Part shown: positions 50,213 through 61,600 of the stretch, in pieces
How the letters are laid out: each line of letters begins with the position of its first letter
How positions within the stretch are numbered: the stretch's first letter is position 1
Assembly: GCF_000498475.1 (NCBI RefSeq)
Contig: NZ_AVBI01000001.1
Span: forward strand, 524,001 to 588,000
From: Flavobacterium cauense R2A-7
GTDB taxonomy: Bacteria; Bacteroidota; Bacteroidia; Flavobacteriales; Flavobacteriaceae
Length of the DNA stretch: 64,000 nucleotides
Direction of reading: 5' to 3'
Notes under the pieces: generated by a model
What the model saw: only the letters and a program-made list of their open reading frames with translations
Told to the model about the DNA's origin: nothing
Databases searched by the model: none
Program-made: the position numbers and the translations under genes

Positions 50213-51427
50213 ATGTTTGATGTTCAAAAAGTAAGAGCACAATTTCCCATATTGTCCCAAACCGTAAACGGCAAGCCGTTAGTATATTTTGATAATGGTG
50301 CTACGGCGCAGAAACCGCAAGTAGTTATCGATGCAATCTCTAAATATTACAGCGAAATCAACGCGAATATTCATCGCGGTGTGCATACGTTGAGTCAGTT
50401 GGCTACCGATGCGTATGAAGTTTCCAGAAACACGATTCAGGCGCACTTGAATGCCAAGTACAATCATGAAATTGTCTTTACTTCGGGAACCACGCAGGGA
50501 ATCAACCTGGTGGCGAGTGGCTTTGCAGCTTTCGTAAAAGAAGGCGATGAGGTAATGGTTTCTGCTCTGGAGCACCACAGCAATATTGTGCCGTGGCAGT
50601 TTTTGTGTGAGAAAACCGGAGCGAAACTAGTCGTGATTCCGATGAATGAAAAGGGAGAGTTGATCATTTCCGAATTCGATAAATTACTTTCCGATAAAAC
50701 AAAAATAGTTGCGGTAAACCATATTTCCAATGCTTTGGGAACGGTAAACCCTGTAAAATATATTGTTGCAAAAGCACATGAAGTGGGCGCAGCGGTTTTA
50801 ATTGATGGGGCTCAGGCCACGCCACATTTACGGCCGGATGTGCAGGATTTGGATTGCGATTTTTATGTGTTCTCGGGTCATAAAGTCTGCGGACCAACCG
50901 GCACCGGAATTTTATACGGGAAGGAGAGCTGGTTAAATCAGTTGCCGCCGTATATGGGTGGTGGTGAAATGATCAAAGAAGTAACCTTCGAAAAAACCAC
51001 TTATGCTGATCTTCCGCATAAATTCGAAGCCGGAACGCCCAATATCGCTGGAGGCATCGTGCTTGGTACGGCAATCAATTATATGAACGGAATCGGTTTT
51101 GACAACATTGCCAGATACGAACAGGAATTATTGGACTACGGTACAAAACGTTTGCTTGAAATTGAAGGCTTGAAAATCTACGGAACCAGTGAACACAAGG
51201 CTTCGGTAATTTCATTCAATATTGAAGGCATTCATCCGTACGACATTGGCACAATTATCGATAAGTTAGGAGTAGCGGTGCGAACCGGTCATCATTGCGC
51301 ACAACCTATTATGAATTATTTCAATATTCCGGGTACGATAAGAGCCAGTTTTGCCTTTTACAATACCAAAGAAGAAATTGATATCTTTGTAGAAGCGGTA
51401 AAAAAAGCGCAGATGATGTTATCCTAA
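50213..51427 (+). CDS. sufS: Cysteine desulfurase SufS
   Basis: 404-residue PLP enzyme that mobilises sulfur from cysteine as an enzyme persulfide for Fe-S assembly. The PLP Lys is in FSGHKVCGPTGTGILYG and the catalytic Cys in RTGHHCAQPIM (group II desulfurase loop). Starts the second SUF block, 13 bp ahead of the lipoprotein gene. Confidence 0.97.
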   Translation: MFDVQKVRAQFPILSQTVNGKPLVYFDNGATAQKPQVVIDAISKYYSEINANIHRGVHTLSQLATDAYEVSRNTIQAHLNAKYNHEIVFTSGTTQGINLVASGFAAFVKEGDEVMVSALEHHSNIVPWQFLCEKTGAKLVVIPMNEKGELIISEFDKLLSDKTKIVAVNHISNALGTVNPVKYIVAKAHEVGAAVLIDGAQATPHLRPDVQDLDCDFYVFSGHKVCGPTGTGILYGKESWLNQLPPYMGGGEMIKEVTFEKTTYADLPHKFEAGTPNIAGGIVLGTAINYMNGIGFDNIARYEQELLDYGTKRLLEIEGLKIYGTSEHKASVISFNIEGIHPYDIGTIIDKLGVAVRTGHHCAQPIMNYFNIPGTIRASFAFYNTKEEIDIFVEAVKKAQMMLS

Positions 51428-51440
51428 AAAATAAGAAATT

Positions 51441-51929
51441 ATGAAGGCAATCACTCTTTTAGCAGCCATGACAATTACACTTGCCAGTTGCAACTGTCAA
51501 AAAAAGGCCACTGAACAAACTAATTTAACAGCTGTGGAACCCAACAATTCTCAAATCGCCATGAATCAGGAAAGTGCTTTGCCGGTATTGGAATATGAAG
51601 CCAATACACGAGGGTTTTTCAGAAAAATTACGGTTGACAACAAAACGATTGCTGTAATCAATGTTCGCGATGGGAAGCCAACTACAACCCATATTTCGGA
51701 TGCCGACTGGAACGAACTCGTAACATTGTACAAATCCGTAAACAAAGACGGCTTGGCAACGTTGAAAGCACCAAGTGAAAAACGTTTTTATGACGGCGCG
51801 CCAATTGCCAATTTCAGAGTGGTTACTAAAGAAAAAACCTTTGAATCTGCCGCTTTTGACGGTGGAAATCCTCCGGCAGAAATAGAAAAAATAGTAAATA
51901 AACTTATCGCGATAGCCGATAAACAGTAA
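51441..51929 (+). CDS. Small lipoprotein of unknown function
   Basis: 162-residue predicted lipoprotein (MKAITLLAAMTITLASC, Cys17) followed by a second Cys two residues on, a polar linker and a compact mixed domain (EYEANTRGFFRKITVDNKTIAVINV...). It lies between sufS and sufE with 13 and 4 bp gaps, so it is co-transcribed with cytosolic sulfur-transfer genes although it would be exported. I do not recognise a family. An envelope role linked to metal or oxidative stress is possible but unproven. Confidence 0.75.
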   Translation: MKAITLLAAMTITLASCNCQKKATEQTNLTAVEPNNSQIAMNQESALPVLEYEANTRGFFRKITVDNKTIAVINVRDGKPTTTHISDADWNELVTLYKSVNKDGLATLKAPSEKRFYDGAPIANFRVVTKEKTFESAAFDGGNPPAEIEKIVNKLIAIADKQ

Positions 51930-51933
51930 TAGC

Positions 51934-52353
51934 ATGAGCATTAAAGAAATACAGGACGAAATTGTAGACGAGTTTTCGATGTTTGACGACTGGATGCAAC
52001 GTTATGAATACATCATCGAGTTGGGAAAAAGTTTACCGTTAATCGACGAACAATACAAAACGGAAGACAATATTATCAAAGGTTGTCAGTCCAAAGTGTG
52101 GGTACATGCGGAAGAAAAAGACGGGAAAGTGGTCTTTACGGCCGACAGTGATGCGATTTTAACCAAAGGCATCATTGCGATTCTGGTACGCGCCTTTTCC
52201 AACCAGTCGCCCAAAGCGATTTTGGATGCCAACACGGATTTCATTGACGAAATCGGACTAAAAGAGCATTTGTCGCCTACCAGAGCCAACGGACTGGTGT
52301 CGATGATTAAAGGAATAAAAATGTACGCTTTAGCTTTTCAGGCTAAGGGTTAA
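51934..52353 (+). CDS. sufE: Sulfur acceptor SufE
   Basis: 139-residue cysteine-desulfurase partner that receives the persulfide from SufS. The catalytic Cys is in IIKGCQSKVWVHAE (about residue 51), with the family's LIDEQYKTEDN and C-terminal SPTRANGLVSMIKGIKMYAL blocks. Closely spaced with the flanking genes. Confidence 0.96.
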   Translation: MSIKEIQDEIVDEFSMFDDWMQRYEYIIELGKSLPLIDEQYKTEDNIIKGCQSKVWVHAEEKDGKVVFTADSDAILTKGIIAILVRAFSNQSPKAILDANTDFIDEIGLKEHLSPTRANGLVSMIKGIKMYALAFQAKG

Positions 52354-52364
52354 TTACTATAAAA

Positions 52365-52688
52365 ATGGAAGAATTTAACGATACAATCAATTTAGGCGAA
52401 GACGTTGTAAAAGTGTTGAAAGGCATTTACGATCCGGAGATTCCGGTAGACATTTATGAATTGGGTTTGATTTACGACGTGATGATCAACGAAGACAACG
52501 AAGTGAAAATCCTGATGACCTTAACTTCCCCAAACTGTCCGGTAGCCGAAACGCTGCCAATGGAAGTGGAAGAAAAAATTAAATCCATTGATGCAGTGAA
52601 ATCCTGTGAGGTGGAAATCACGTTCGATCCGCCATGGAGCAAGGATTTGATGAGCGAAGAAGCCAAATTGGAATTAGGAATGCTTTAA
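52365..52688 (+). CDS. MIP18/SufT-like Fe-S assembly protein
   Basis: 107-residue DUF59 (MIP18-like) protein with the YDPEIPVDIYELGLIYDV and TSPNCPVAETLPMEVEEKI signature containing the conserved Cys. In SUF operons such proteins (SufT) help mature particular Fe-S proteins. Follows sufE by 11 bp. Confidence 0.92.
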   Translation: MEEFNDTINLGEDVVKVLKGIYDPEIPVDIYELGLIYDVMINEDNEVKILMTLTSPNCPVAETLPMEVEEKIKSIDAVKSCEVEITFDPPWSKDLMSEEAKLELGML

Positions 52689-52697
52689 TAAAGTAAA

Positions 52698-52760
52698 CAG
52701 TATTCAGTGAGCAGTTTTACTAATGAACTGACCACTGAATACTGACCACTGAATACTTAA
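52698..52760. repeat. Heptad-period inverted element B
   Basis: Nine in-phase 7-nt units: CAGTATT, CAGTGAG, CAGTTTT, centre ACTAATG, then AACTGAC, CACTGAA, TACTGAC, CACTGAA, TACTTAA. The arms 52699-52716 and 52726-52743 are inverted repeats with two differences. Closely resembles element A (19741). Confidence 0.8.
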
Positions 52761-52762
52761 GA

Positions 52763-53266
52763 ATGGACGAAATTGTAAACAGAGTCGCCAACAGCGCCTT
52801 GCAGGTCTTTGATCTGGAGGATTATTTTCCGAAGCAGCGTATTGTGGAATTAGATATTTCACAATGGCTTTTTGGCGGATTTATTCTGAAAGAAACCGAA
52901 TTTCGCGAGCAATTGAAGCAACACGACTGGACGCAATACCAGGATTCTTATGTGGCGCTTTATTGTTCTGGAGATGCCATATTGCCCGCTTGGGCGTATG
53001 CTTTGGTTTCGGTGCATTTACAGCCGCATGCTTTAAAAAGCATCAACGGTACCAAGAAAGAAGTCTTGATTTCGCTCTATCAGGATGCGTTGAATGCCTT
53101 GGATTATCATCCTTATCAGGACAAACCGGTTATTTTAAAAGGATGTTCCAACAAACCGGTTCCGCAGGAAATCTATGTGTTGGCAGCCCAAAAACTGGTT
53201 CCTTTTGCGAAAAGCATTATGTTTGGCGAAGCGTGTTCCGCGGTGCCACTTTATAAGAAAAAATAA
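52763..53266 (+). CDS. DUF2480 family protein
   Basis: 167-residue soluble protein of the DUF2480 family, which I associate with genes near SUF operons in Bacteroidota. It contains conserved Cys residues (ALYCSGDAI, LKGCSNKPVP, GEACSAVPLYKKK) that might bind metal or sulfur, by inference. Heptad element B separates it from the sufT-like gene. The stop codon lies in the 5' arm of a terminator hairpin. Confidence 0.82.
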   Translation: MDEIVNRVANSALQVFDLEDYFPKQRIVELDISQWLFGGFILKETEFREQLKQHDWTQYQDSYVALYCSGDAILPAWAYALVSVHLQPHALKSINGTKKEVLISLYQDALNALDYHPYQDKPVILKGCSNKPVPQEIYVLAAQKLVPFAKSIMFGEACSAVPLYKKK

Positions 53267-53293
53267 GCCGTTCAACGACTTTTGAGCGGTTTT
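53264..53293 (+). terminator. Terminator after the DUF2480 gene
   Basis: Stem CCGTTCAA / TTGAGCGG with flanking A/T pairing and a TTTT run; it incorporates the stop codon. Confidence 0.7.
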
Positions 53294-53336
53294 CTGTACG
53301 GATTTTGTTACTTTGTTAGTACACAAAATACCGGTC

Positions 53337-54221
53337 ATGAAAAAAACACTACTTGCACTGCTTTGCGTTTTCGGAATGAGTAACGCATCGGCTCAGGAAA
53401 AAGTACCGGAAATACTTCCCGATACTACACAACACTGGACTACCAAAGGCAATATTTCATTGCTGTTCAACCAGTCCAATTTCAGTAACTGGCAGTCCGG
53501 AGGGGAAAATAACCTTTCAGGAAATGTCGGCGTGAATTACGATTTTAACTATAAAAAAAGCGAATGGACCTGGGACAATAAGATTATCGCTTCTTACGGT
53601 GTGGTCAAAACCAAAAACTCTCCTTTCGAAAAGAAAACTGATGACCGTTTTGAACTCAATTCTCTTTTTGGTAAAAAAGCTTTTGGGTATTGGTTTTATT
53701 CGGTTTTCCTAAATTTCAAAACCCAGATGACGCAGGGTTATGTTTACGGTAAAGATGTAAACGGAACCGAAATCCGCAGCGAATACACGGATTTGCTTTC
53801 TCCGGGCTATCTTACTTTCGGACCGGGAATGCTCTGGAAAAAAAGCGATAATCTGAAGTTTAACCTGGCGCCCGCAACCTCTAAAATTACCATAGTCGAT
53901 AAAGAAGCGACTTTACCTAACGAAGCGTATTTCGGGGTTAAGGAAGGGGAATCGTTGCGGTATGAATTAGGGTTTTATGCTTCGGGCTATTACAAACTCG
54001 TAATTATGGCAAACGTTTCCATTGAAAACATTTTGGGCTTGTATTCCAATTATCTGGAAGATTCGCAGAACGTGGATTTGGATTACCAGATGAATGTGGT
54101 GCTAAAAATCAATCGTTATTTAACTACAAACATTGCGTTGCAAACGATATATGATGACAACGCGTTCCGTGGTTTTCAAACCCGGCAGGTTTTTGGGGTG
54201 GCGGTGAATTACGGGTTTTAA
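53337..54221 (+). CDS. DUF3078 outer-membrane protein
   Basis: 294-residue predicted outer-membrane barrel. The signal peptide MKKTLLALLCVFGMSNASAQ is followed by many aromatic amphipathic strands (NISLLFNQSNFSNWQSGGENNLSGNVGVNYDF...) and a terminal FGVAVNYGF strand with the C-terminal aromatic residue. The NQSNFSNWQSGGENN motif is typical of DUF3078. Function unknown. The ATG at 53337 is used because it begins the signal. Confidence 0.85.
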   Translation: MKKTLLALLCVFGMSNASAQEKVPEILPDTTQHWTTKGNISLLFNQSNFSNWQSGGENNLSGNVGVNYDFNYKKSEWTWDNKIIASYGVVKTKNSPFEKKTDDRFELNSLFGKKAFGYWFYSVFLNFKTQMTQGYVYGKDVNGTEIRSEYTDLLSPGYLTFGPGMLWKKSDNLKFNLAPATSKITIVDKEATLPNEAYFGVKEGESLRYELGFYASGYYKLVIMANVSIENILGLYSNYLEDSQNVDLDYQMNVVLKINRYLTTNIALQTIYDDNAFRGFQTRQVFGVAVNYGF

Positions 54222-54229
54222 GTACAATA

Positions 54230-54260
54230 AAAAATCCCAACGGTTGCGGTTGGGATTTTT
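54230..54260. terminator. Bidirectional terminator
   Basis: 12-bp stem AAAAATCCCAAC / GTTGGGATTTTT between convergent genes. Confidence 0.9.
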
Positions 54261-54262
54261 GT

Positions 54263-55492
54263 TTATTCGTCTTCTTTTTCGACGGCATCTTTATAATCGG
54301 GATACAAAAACTTGTTGTAGGGAAAGCGCGTAATATGAATTTCACGCACCGCTTCGTATACTTTCTCCCTGAATTCCTCAAAATTCTCTTTGTTGGTAGC
54401 TGAAATAAACAAGGCATTGTCTTTTCCTACTTTCGACATCCAGGTGTTTTTCCATTCTTCCAAGGTGTAATGTTTGGTGGTTTTCTCGGTCATCAAATCG
54501 TCTTTGTCTATGGTCAGGTGTTTGTAGGCGTCGATTTTATTGAAAACCATAATAGTCGGTTTGTCGGCACTTTTAATATCCTGTAAGATTTGGTTTACCG
54601 ATTCAATATGATCTTCAAATTCGGCATGCGAAATGTCCACCACGTGCAATAATAAATCGGCTTCGCGCACTTCATCCAACGTACTTTTAAACGATTCGAC
54701 CAATTGGGTGGGCAATTTTCGGATAAACCCTACCGTGTCGGACAACAGGAACGGAAGGTTTTTAATCACGACTTTACGTACCGTAGTGTCCAAAGTCGCA
54801 AACAATTTGTTCTCTACAAACACATCGCTTTTTCCAACCGCATTCATTAAAGTGGATTTTCCCACATTGGTATAACCCACTAAGGCCACACGAACCATGG
54901 CGCCACGGTTGCTGCGTTGTACCGACATTTGTTTGTCGATGGTTTTTATCTTTTCCTTTAATAAAGCAATACGGTCACGCACAATACGACGGTCGGTTTC
55001 AATCTCCGTTTCCCCCGGACCGCGCATCCCGATACCTCCTCGTTGGCGTTCCAAGTGGGTCCACATCCCGGAAAGTCGCGGCAGTAAATATTGACATTGC
55101 GCCAATTCTACCTGAGTACGGGCATAGGAAGTTTCGGCACGTTGTGCGAAAATATCCAAAATAAGATTGGTTCGGTCCAGTACTTTGCAATCTAATATTT
55201 TGGTGATGTTTTTCTGTTGCGCCGGTGTCAGTTCGTCATCAAAAATAACAGTCGAAACATTGTTCTCCTTAATATATAGGTTGATGTCTTCCATTTTTCC
55301 GGTTCCCACAAAGGTTTTTGGGTTGGGTTTATCCATTTTTTGGGAAAAACGTTTAATCACCTCTCCGCCAGCGGTAAAGGTAAGAAACTCTAATTCGTCT
55401 AGATACTCATTGAGCTTGTCTTCGTTCTGATGTTGGGTGATGATACCAACAATTACCGTTTTTTCAAAATTATGTGTTTCTTTCTCTAACAT
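54263..55492 (-). CDS. hflX: Ribosome-associated GTPase HflX
   Basis: 409-residue GTPase that splits stalled or stress-inactivated ribosomes. The HflX N-terminal domain with glycine-rich RQRGGIGMRGPGETEIETDRR is followed by the G domain: G1 GYTNVGKST, G3 DTVGF and G4 NKID. A short C-terminal extension follows. The ATG at 55492 is chosen over 55579 because the upstream extension is not family-like. Its 5' region adjoins the large adhesin gene, which is divergent. Confidence 0.95.
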   Translation of the reverse strand: MLEKETHNFEKTVIVGIITQHQNEDKLNEYLDELEFLTFTAGGEVIKRFSQKMDKPNPKTFVGTGKMEDINLYIKENNVSTVIFDDELTPAQQKNITKILDCKVLDRTNLILDIFAQRAETSYARTQVELAQCQYLLPRLSGMWTHLERQRGGIGMRGPGETEIETDRRIVRDRIALLKEKIKTIDKQMSVQRSNRGAMVRVALVGYTNVGKSTLMNAVGKSDVFVENKLFATLDTTVRKVVIKNLPFLLSDTVGFIRKLPTQLVESFKSTLDEVREADLLLHVVDISHAEFEDHIESVNQILQDIKSADKPTIMVFNKIDAYKHLTIDKDDLMTEKTTKHYTLEEWKNTWMSKVGKDNALFISATNKENFEEFREKVYEAVREIHITRFPYNKFLYPDYKDAVEKEDE

Positions 55493-55636
55493 TTTGTCAA
55501 ATTGAAATGCAAAAATACGCAAATAAAAGTTAGTGATTAAAACTGTGATTTGATGTTTAATTGATAAAAAACCAAACAAATGGTCGATTTTTTGTGAATT
55601 TTAGCAGTCAATGTTAAGTTGTAGATAAATTTGTTT

Positions 55637-55644
55637 TAAATTTG
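55637..55644 (+). promoter_or_regulatory. -7 promoter box for the giant adhesin
   Basis: TAAATTTG with a possible -33 TTG at 55619-55621 (15-nt spacing, somewhat short). A second TAAATTTG overlaps 55626-55633. Confidence 0.45.
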
Positions 55645-55678
55645 GAAATTAAACTTACAACAAACCTAAATATTAATT

Positions 55679-58600
55679 ATGAAAAAAATTACTCTTGTAA
55701 TTTTCATGTCGTTGTTATCTTTCTTGGGGTATGCACAATTCCCGGAAAGTTTTGATACGGGGATTCCCGCGACATGGAACGTTTCAGATAATGGATTAGG
55801 GACGCCCCAGAACTGGACGACTACTAGTACATTATTCCTCCCTACTCATGGAGGAGCGCAGCATGCTATTGCAAACAGAGGCGCTATCGGAGCAGGAAAC
55901 ACTTCTGAAAACTGGTTGGTTACGCCACAAATTACACTGCCTGCAAATGGGCAGTTGCGTTTCTGGACGAAAATGACCATATCGGGTGATAGCGGAACAT
56001 TGTATCAATTACGTGTTTCCACAACATCACAAACGAATCATGCAAGCTTTACAACCATCCAACAATGGACGGAATCCGAATTGGAAACGGCTATGGCAGC
56101 CGGAGGTTCATCGGCTTACAACGTTTATGGTGAAATCGTTAAAAATCTAACGCCAGCCTATACTGCCGGACAAACGCTTTGGATTGCCTTTGTTAAGGTT
56201 AACGAACAAACCGGGGCTACCGTTGAAGGGGACCGATGGTTGATTGATGATGTTAATTTGGTGCAACAATGTGTGGATCCATTAACATTGAATGCAACAT
56301 CCATTACATCTACTTCGGCGCAATTGAGCTGGACAAGTCCGGGACCTGCTACTTCATGGGACATTGAAATGGTTGCAAGTCCGGGAACTCCAACAGGTAT
56401 TCCAACTGCAACAGGAGTTACAAATCCTTATACTTATACAGGTCTGACTCCTGGGACACAATATTCTTTTTATGTAAGATCGGTTTGTGGGGTTGGGAAC
56501 ACCAGTAACTGGGTAGGACCTTTTATCTTTTTAACAACTCCGTTGGGTCAGGTTTGTTCCGGACCTATTCCTATTACTACACTTCCGTATACGCATACGA
56601 GTAACACCAATTTGTATGGTGATGATTATAATGCCAGTGCTGGTACGGGTTGTGGTACTGCAGGAAATTATTTGAACGGAGATGATGTGGTGTATTCTTT
56701 TACACCAACGTTCACCGGTTTGGTTGACATTAGCATGACCCCAACTGCAAATGCATCCGGTTTATTCGTATACAGCAGTTGTGCGAATATTGGTGTAAGT
56801 TGTATGGCGGGTGTTTCTAACACCGGAGGCGGTATTCGTAACATTCCGAATTTTGCCGTAACAGCAGGTACGACTTATTATATAGTAATCTCTACAAACG
56901 GTACCCCTCAAAGTACCGGATATACTTTAGTTTTACAACAGGTAAACTGTGCGCAACCTACAGCTTTAACTGCAACAGGAATCACAGCATCCGGCGTTAC
57001 TTTGGGATGGACAAGTGCTTTCTCTGCTTTTGAATATGTTATTCAACCTGCAGGAACAGGATTGCCTATGGGAGCTGGGACGCCATCGGCAAACCCGGTA
57101 ACCGTAAATACACTAAATTCCAACACACAATATGAGTATTATGTGAGAACGGATTGTGGGGGTGGCCTTTACAGTATTTGGGCTGGTCCTTTTACATTCC
57201 GAACATTGTGTGGACCGATTGCGGTTCCATTCTTTGAAGGATTTAATGGAACACCGGCGTCTCCGACTGAGATATGCTGGACCGTTTTAAATGTCAATGC
57301 AGATGCCAACGCTTGGAACATGAACTATGCAACCACTCCATATGAAGGGGATCAGGCAGCAAGTATCGTTTCAAGTACCTCTACAAATAACGACTGGTTG
57401 ATTTCACCACAATTGGTGTTGAACGGAAACCAACGTTTACGTTACCGTTACAGAGTGGCTTCAGCAGCATCGGCTTGTAATTTTGAAGTGAAAGTTTCCA
57501 CTGGAGGACCTGTGGAAGCGAACTTTACTACAACGATAGTACCTCAGGCTTCTTATACGAATGTTACCTATTTAGAGAAATTTGTCAACCTGACAGGAAT
57601 CACGGGTAACGTAAATATCGGATGGCACGTGGCACCTGGAGCAAACGGTTCCAGAATCTTTATTGATGCGGTAATTGTGGAAGACATTCCGCCTTGTCCG
57701 CAACCAATCGATGTTACCGTTTCAACAATAACTCCTACTACGGCAACCATTAACTGGACACCGGGAAGCACAGAAACTTCTTGGCAGGTAGTCGTACAGC
57801 CTACAGGATCACCGGCACCAACATTGGCAACGCAGGGAACTACGGTAAATACACCACCACCATATATTGCTACTGGACTTCTAGGTTCAACAACGTATGA
57901 TGTTTATGTATTGGCAAATTGTGGGGCTAACGGACCAAGTGTTTGGACCGGACCGATAACGTTTACTACTTTGATTGCACCACCAGTTTGTGGCGGTACT
58001 TTCTTTGATACGGGAGGCTCAACAGCGGCGTATGCTAACAATGAAAATTCAACTTGGACGATATTTCCGGTAAACCCTGGAGATGTGGTTACGGTTACGT
58101 TTACATCATTTAACGTACAGGCAACCAGTGATGGTATGTATGTTTACAATGGAAACAGTACGGCAGCTCCTCAGTTTTCAAGTACCAACGGAGCTGGAAC
58201 ACCATTGAATTTACCAGGTGCTTATTGGGGAACAACAGTTCCGGGACCATTTACTTCTTCGGCAGCAGACGGGTCGTTAACCTTCAATTTTGTATCTAAC
58301 GGATCTACTACTGCAGCCGGATGGGCAGCGAACGTTACTTGTGGTCCGCGTCCAACGTGTGCGGCACCATTATCGATATCACAATCGGCATTAACTTATA
58401 ATTCCGTGAATTTAGCATGGACCGGAGGTTCGGCTACAGCTTGGGAAGTAATCGCGGTTCCTTGTGGATCACCGAGACCAACCGGAGCAACAGCTGGATG
58501 GGTACCGGCTTCTACCAATCCGTTTACTTTAACCGGATTGACGGGATCAACGTGTTATGATTTTTATGTTAGAGGTATTTGTTCTCCAACAGACGCAAGT

Positions 58601-61600
58601 ACTGTTGTTGGACCAGTAACTGCTACTACTCCTGTGACGCCACCTATTTGTGGTGGTAACTTCTACGATTCAGGAGGACCTTCTGCCAGCTACGCAGCGA
58701 GTGAAAACAGAACAGTAACCATTTGTCCTTCTACTCCTGGAGATTTGGTAACAGTAACGTTCACTTCGTTTGCTACAGAAAACAACTTTGACTTTTTAAG
58801 AGTATATGACGGAAATAGTGCTGCTGCTCCTTTATTGGCAACATTAACCGGAACCGCATTACCACCTTCTTTTACTTCTTCTGCTACAAATGGATGTTTA
58901 ACATTTGTATTTACTTCAGACAGTTCGGTACAATCGGCTGGATGGGCGGCGAATGTTACGTGTGCACCGCCACCAACGTGTCCTAGACCTACTGGTTTAA
59001 CAGCAACAGCGGTTACAAACGTTTCGGCTACTTTAGGATGGACCAACGTTGGACCGGCTACTGCTTGGCAAGTAATTGCGTTACCGTGTGGTTCGCCAAT
59101 TCCTACTGCAGCTACTCCGGGATGGGTTCCTGCTCCTACGAATCCTTTCGTATTGACGGGTCTTAACCAAGCCACTTGTTATAATTTTTACGTAATGGCT
59201 GTTTGTTCTCCAACAGATTCAAGTACGCCATCAAACGCTTATACGGCAACCACTCAGGTAACACCTCCTGCATGTGGCGGAAACTTCTATGATACAGGAG
59301 GACCTTCTGCAAGTTATGCTGCGAATGCTAACAGTACTGTAACTATTTGCCCAACGAATCCGGGAGATGTGGTTACCGTTACTTTCAGTGCGTTTGCTAC
59401 AGAAAACAATTTTGACTTCTTAAGAGTATATGACGGAAACAGTGCGGCTGCTCCTTTATTGGCAACATTAACCGGAACAACAATTCCTCCGGCATTTACC
59501 TCTTCTTCAGTTGATGGCTGTTTAACTTTTGTGTTTACATCGGATGGTTCAGTTCAATCGGCTGGATGGGCGGCAAGTGTAACTTGTTCCCCAGCGCCAA
59601 CTTGTCCGAGAAAACCAATTAACTTAACAGCTACACAAGTTACTTCTACCTCCGCTTTATTAGGATGGACAGAAACCGGTACAGCCACACAATGGCAAGT
59701 ATTAGTATTACCGGCGGGTTCACCAGTTCCGGTTCCTGGAACAACGGGTATCATTGTGAACTCAAATCCGGCTTTAATAACAGGTTTAAATCCAAGTACG
59801 ACCTATACTTTCTTTGTGAGTGCTTTGTGTACGCCAACAGATGCAAGTTACTGGTCTAACGGATTTACCTTCACCACAGCTCCTGCAAACGACGAGTGTG
59901 CAACTGCAACGTTTGTTCCGGTTAACGCCAATGCGTTCTGTAATCAAACCGTTCCGGGTACACTTTCATTGGCAACAGGATCGGTTGGTACACCAATTGC
60001 TCCTTGTGTTGGAACGGCTGACGATGATGTTTGGTATCAGTTTATTGCTACTAACAGTTATCTGAACGTTTCTTTACAGAATGTGGCAGGTTCGACAACC
60101 AACCTTAACTTTGCGGTATATACTGGTTCTTGTGCCGGCTTAACTCAGTTCTTCTGTAGTGCTGCGGGTGCGCTCCAAGGTACGCTTAACGGATTAACTG
60201 TTGGTCAGACGTATTATATCCGAGTTTACTCGAATGCAGCTACTCCACAAACTACTACGTTTAATCTTTGTATTTCTACTCCGTCAACTTGTGCTACCGC
60301 TTCCACAGTTTGTAGCATCACTTACGGTAATACAACAGGGGTAACAAGTTTAGGTACTATTGGCTGTTTAAGTTCTTCGCCAAATCCAACATATTTTACA
60401 ATTCAGGTAGGTACTTCAGGTCCTATTAATTTTGAGTTGACACAATCTTCTCCAGGAAGCGCAACACCTAATTTGGATGTGGATTATGCGGCTTGGGGTC
60501 CATTCACAAGTCAGGCTGCCGGATGTGCTGCTGGGATACCATTCATTCCACCGGTAAATACTAACCCATCGGGAGATCCACAAGACCACGGATGTAGTTT
60601 TAGTGCGGCTCCGATTGAGCAGTTTAACATACCAAATGCATTAGCGGGTCAATTCTATATTATTTTAATTACCAACTATTCGAATCAATCGGGTAGTATT
60701 AGTTTAAATCAAACGAATGCGGGTCAACCTGGTGCCGGTGTAACAATTTGTTGTCCGGATGCCAACTTCAGTTATGTTCCTGGAACGTACTGTAAAGGAA
60801 CCAGTGCCAACCCGGTTGCTACAATTGCAACAGGTTCATTGGCGGGAACGTTCTCGTCTCCTAACCCTGCTGTGGTTTTTGTTAACACCGCTACTGGTGA
60901 GATTAATTTAGCAGCTACGCCTGCTGGAAATTATATTATTTATAATACTGTAGCAGCAACTGCTTCATGTGGAGTTAAAACATATTCGTATGTAATTACT
61001 ATCGTTGAGCCTGCCTTAGCTACAATTGCTTACGGTGCTTCTTCATACTGTAATAATTTAGTGGGAACGCAACCGGTTACGGTTACCGGAACACCGGGAG
61101 GTACTTTTGCAGTTACGCCTGTTGGATTGTTAATCAATGCCAATACGGGTGCAATTACTCCCGTTGGAAGTGTACCAGGGACTTATACAGTTTCTTATAA
61201 TTTCCCTGTTACTACAGGTTGTGGTGTTACATCATTTACTACTACGGTAACAATTAATGCTACCCCTAATCCGGCACCAACTGTTGTACAGCCTACCTGT
61301 ACAACGCCTACCGGAACTGTTACCGTGCTACCTACGGCTGCTACTTATGAGTACAGTATTGATGGTGGAACAACGTATCTTGCAACAAATGTATTTAGCG
61401 GTTTAACCCCTAATACCTATAGTGTTGTGATTCGTGATACTACTACAGGATGTATTTCGGCGCCTTTCCCGGTAACGGTAAATGCTGTGCCTGTTGCACC
61501 TGTAGCACCAACTACTACTTTGGTTCAACCAACCTGTATTGCAGGTGGACAAATCACCGTAACCTCTCCGTTAAATGGTGCGGTTGTGTATAATAATTTA

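Noticed and set aside
58690..59754. Long minus-strand open frames opposite the adhesin (161 and 66 codons)
   Set aside because: They are shadows of the continuous plus-strand adhesin frame, lie opposite its CUB/FN3 repeats, and show repetitive low-complexity composition with no protein signature.
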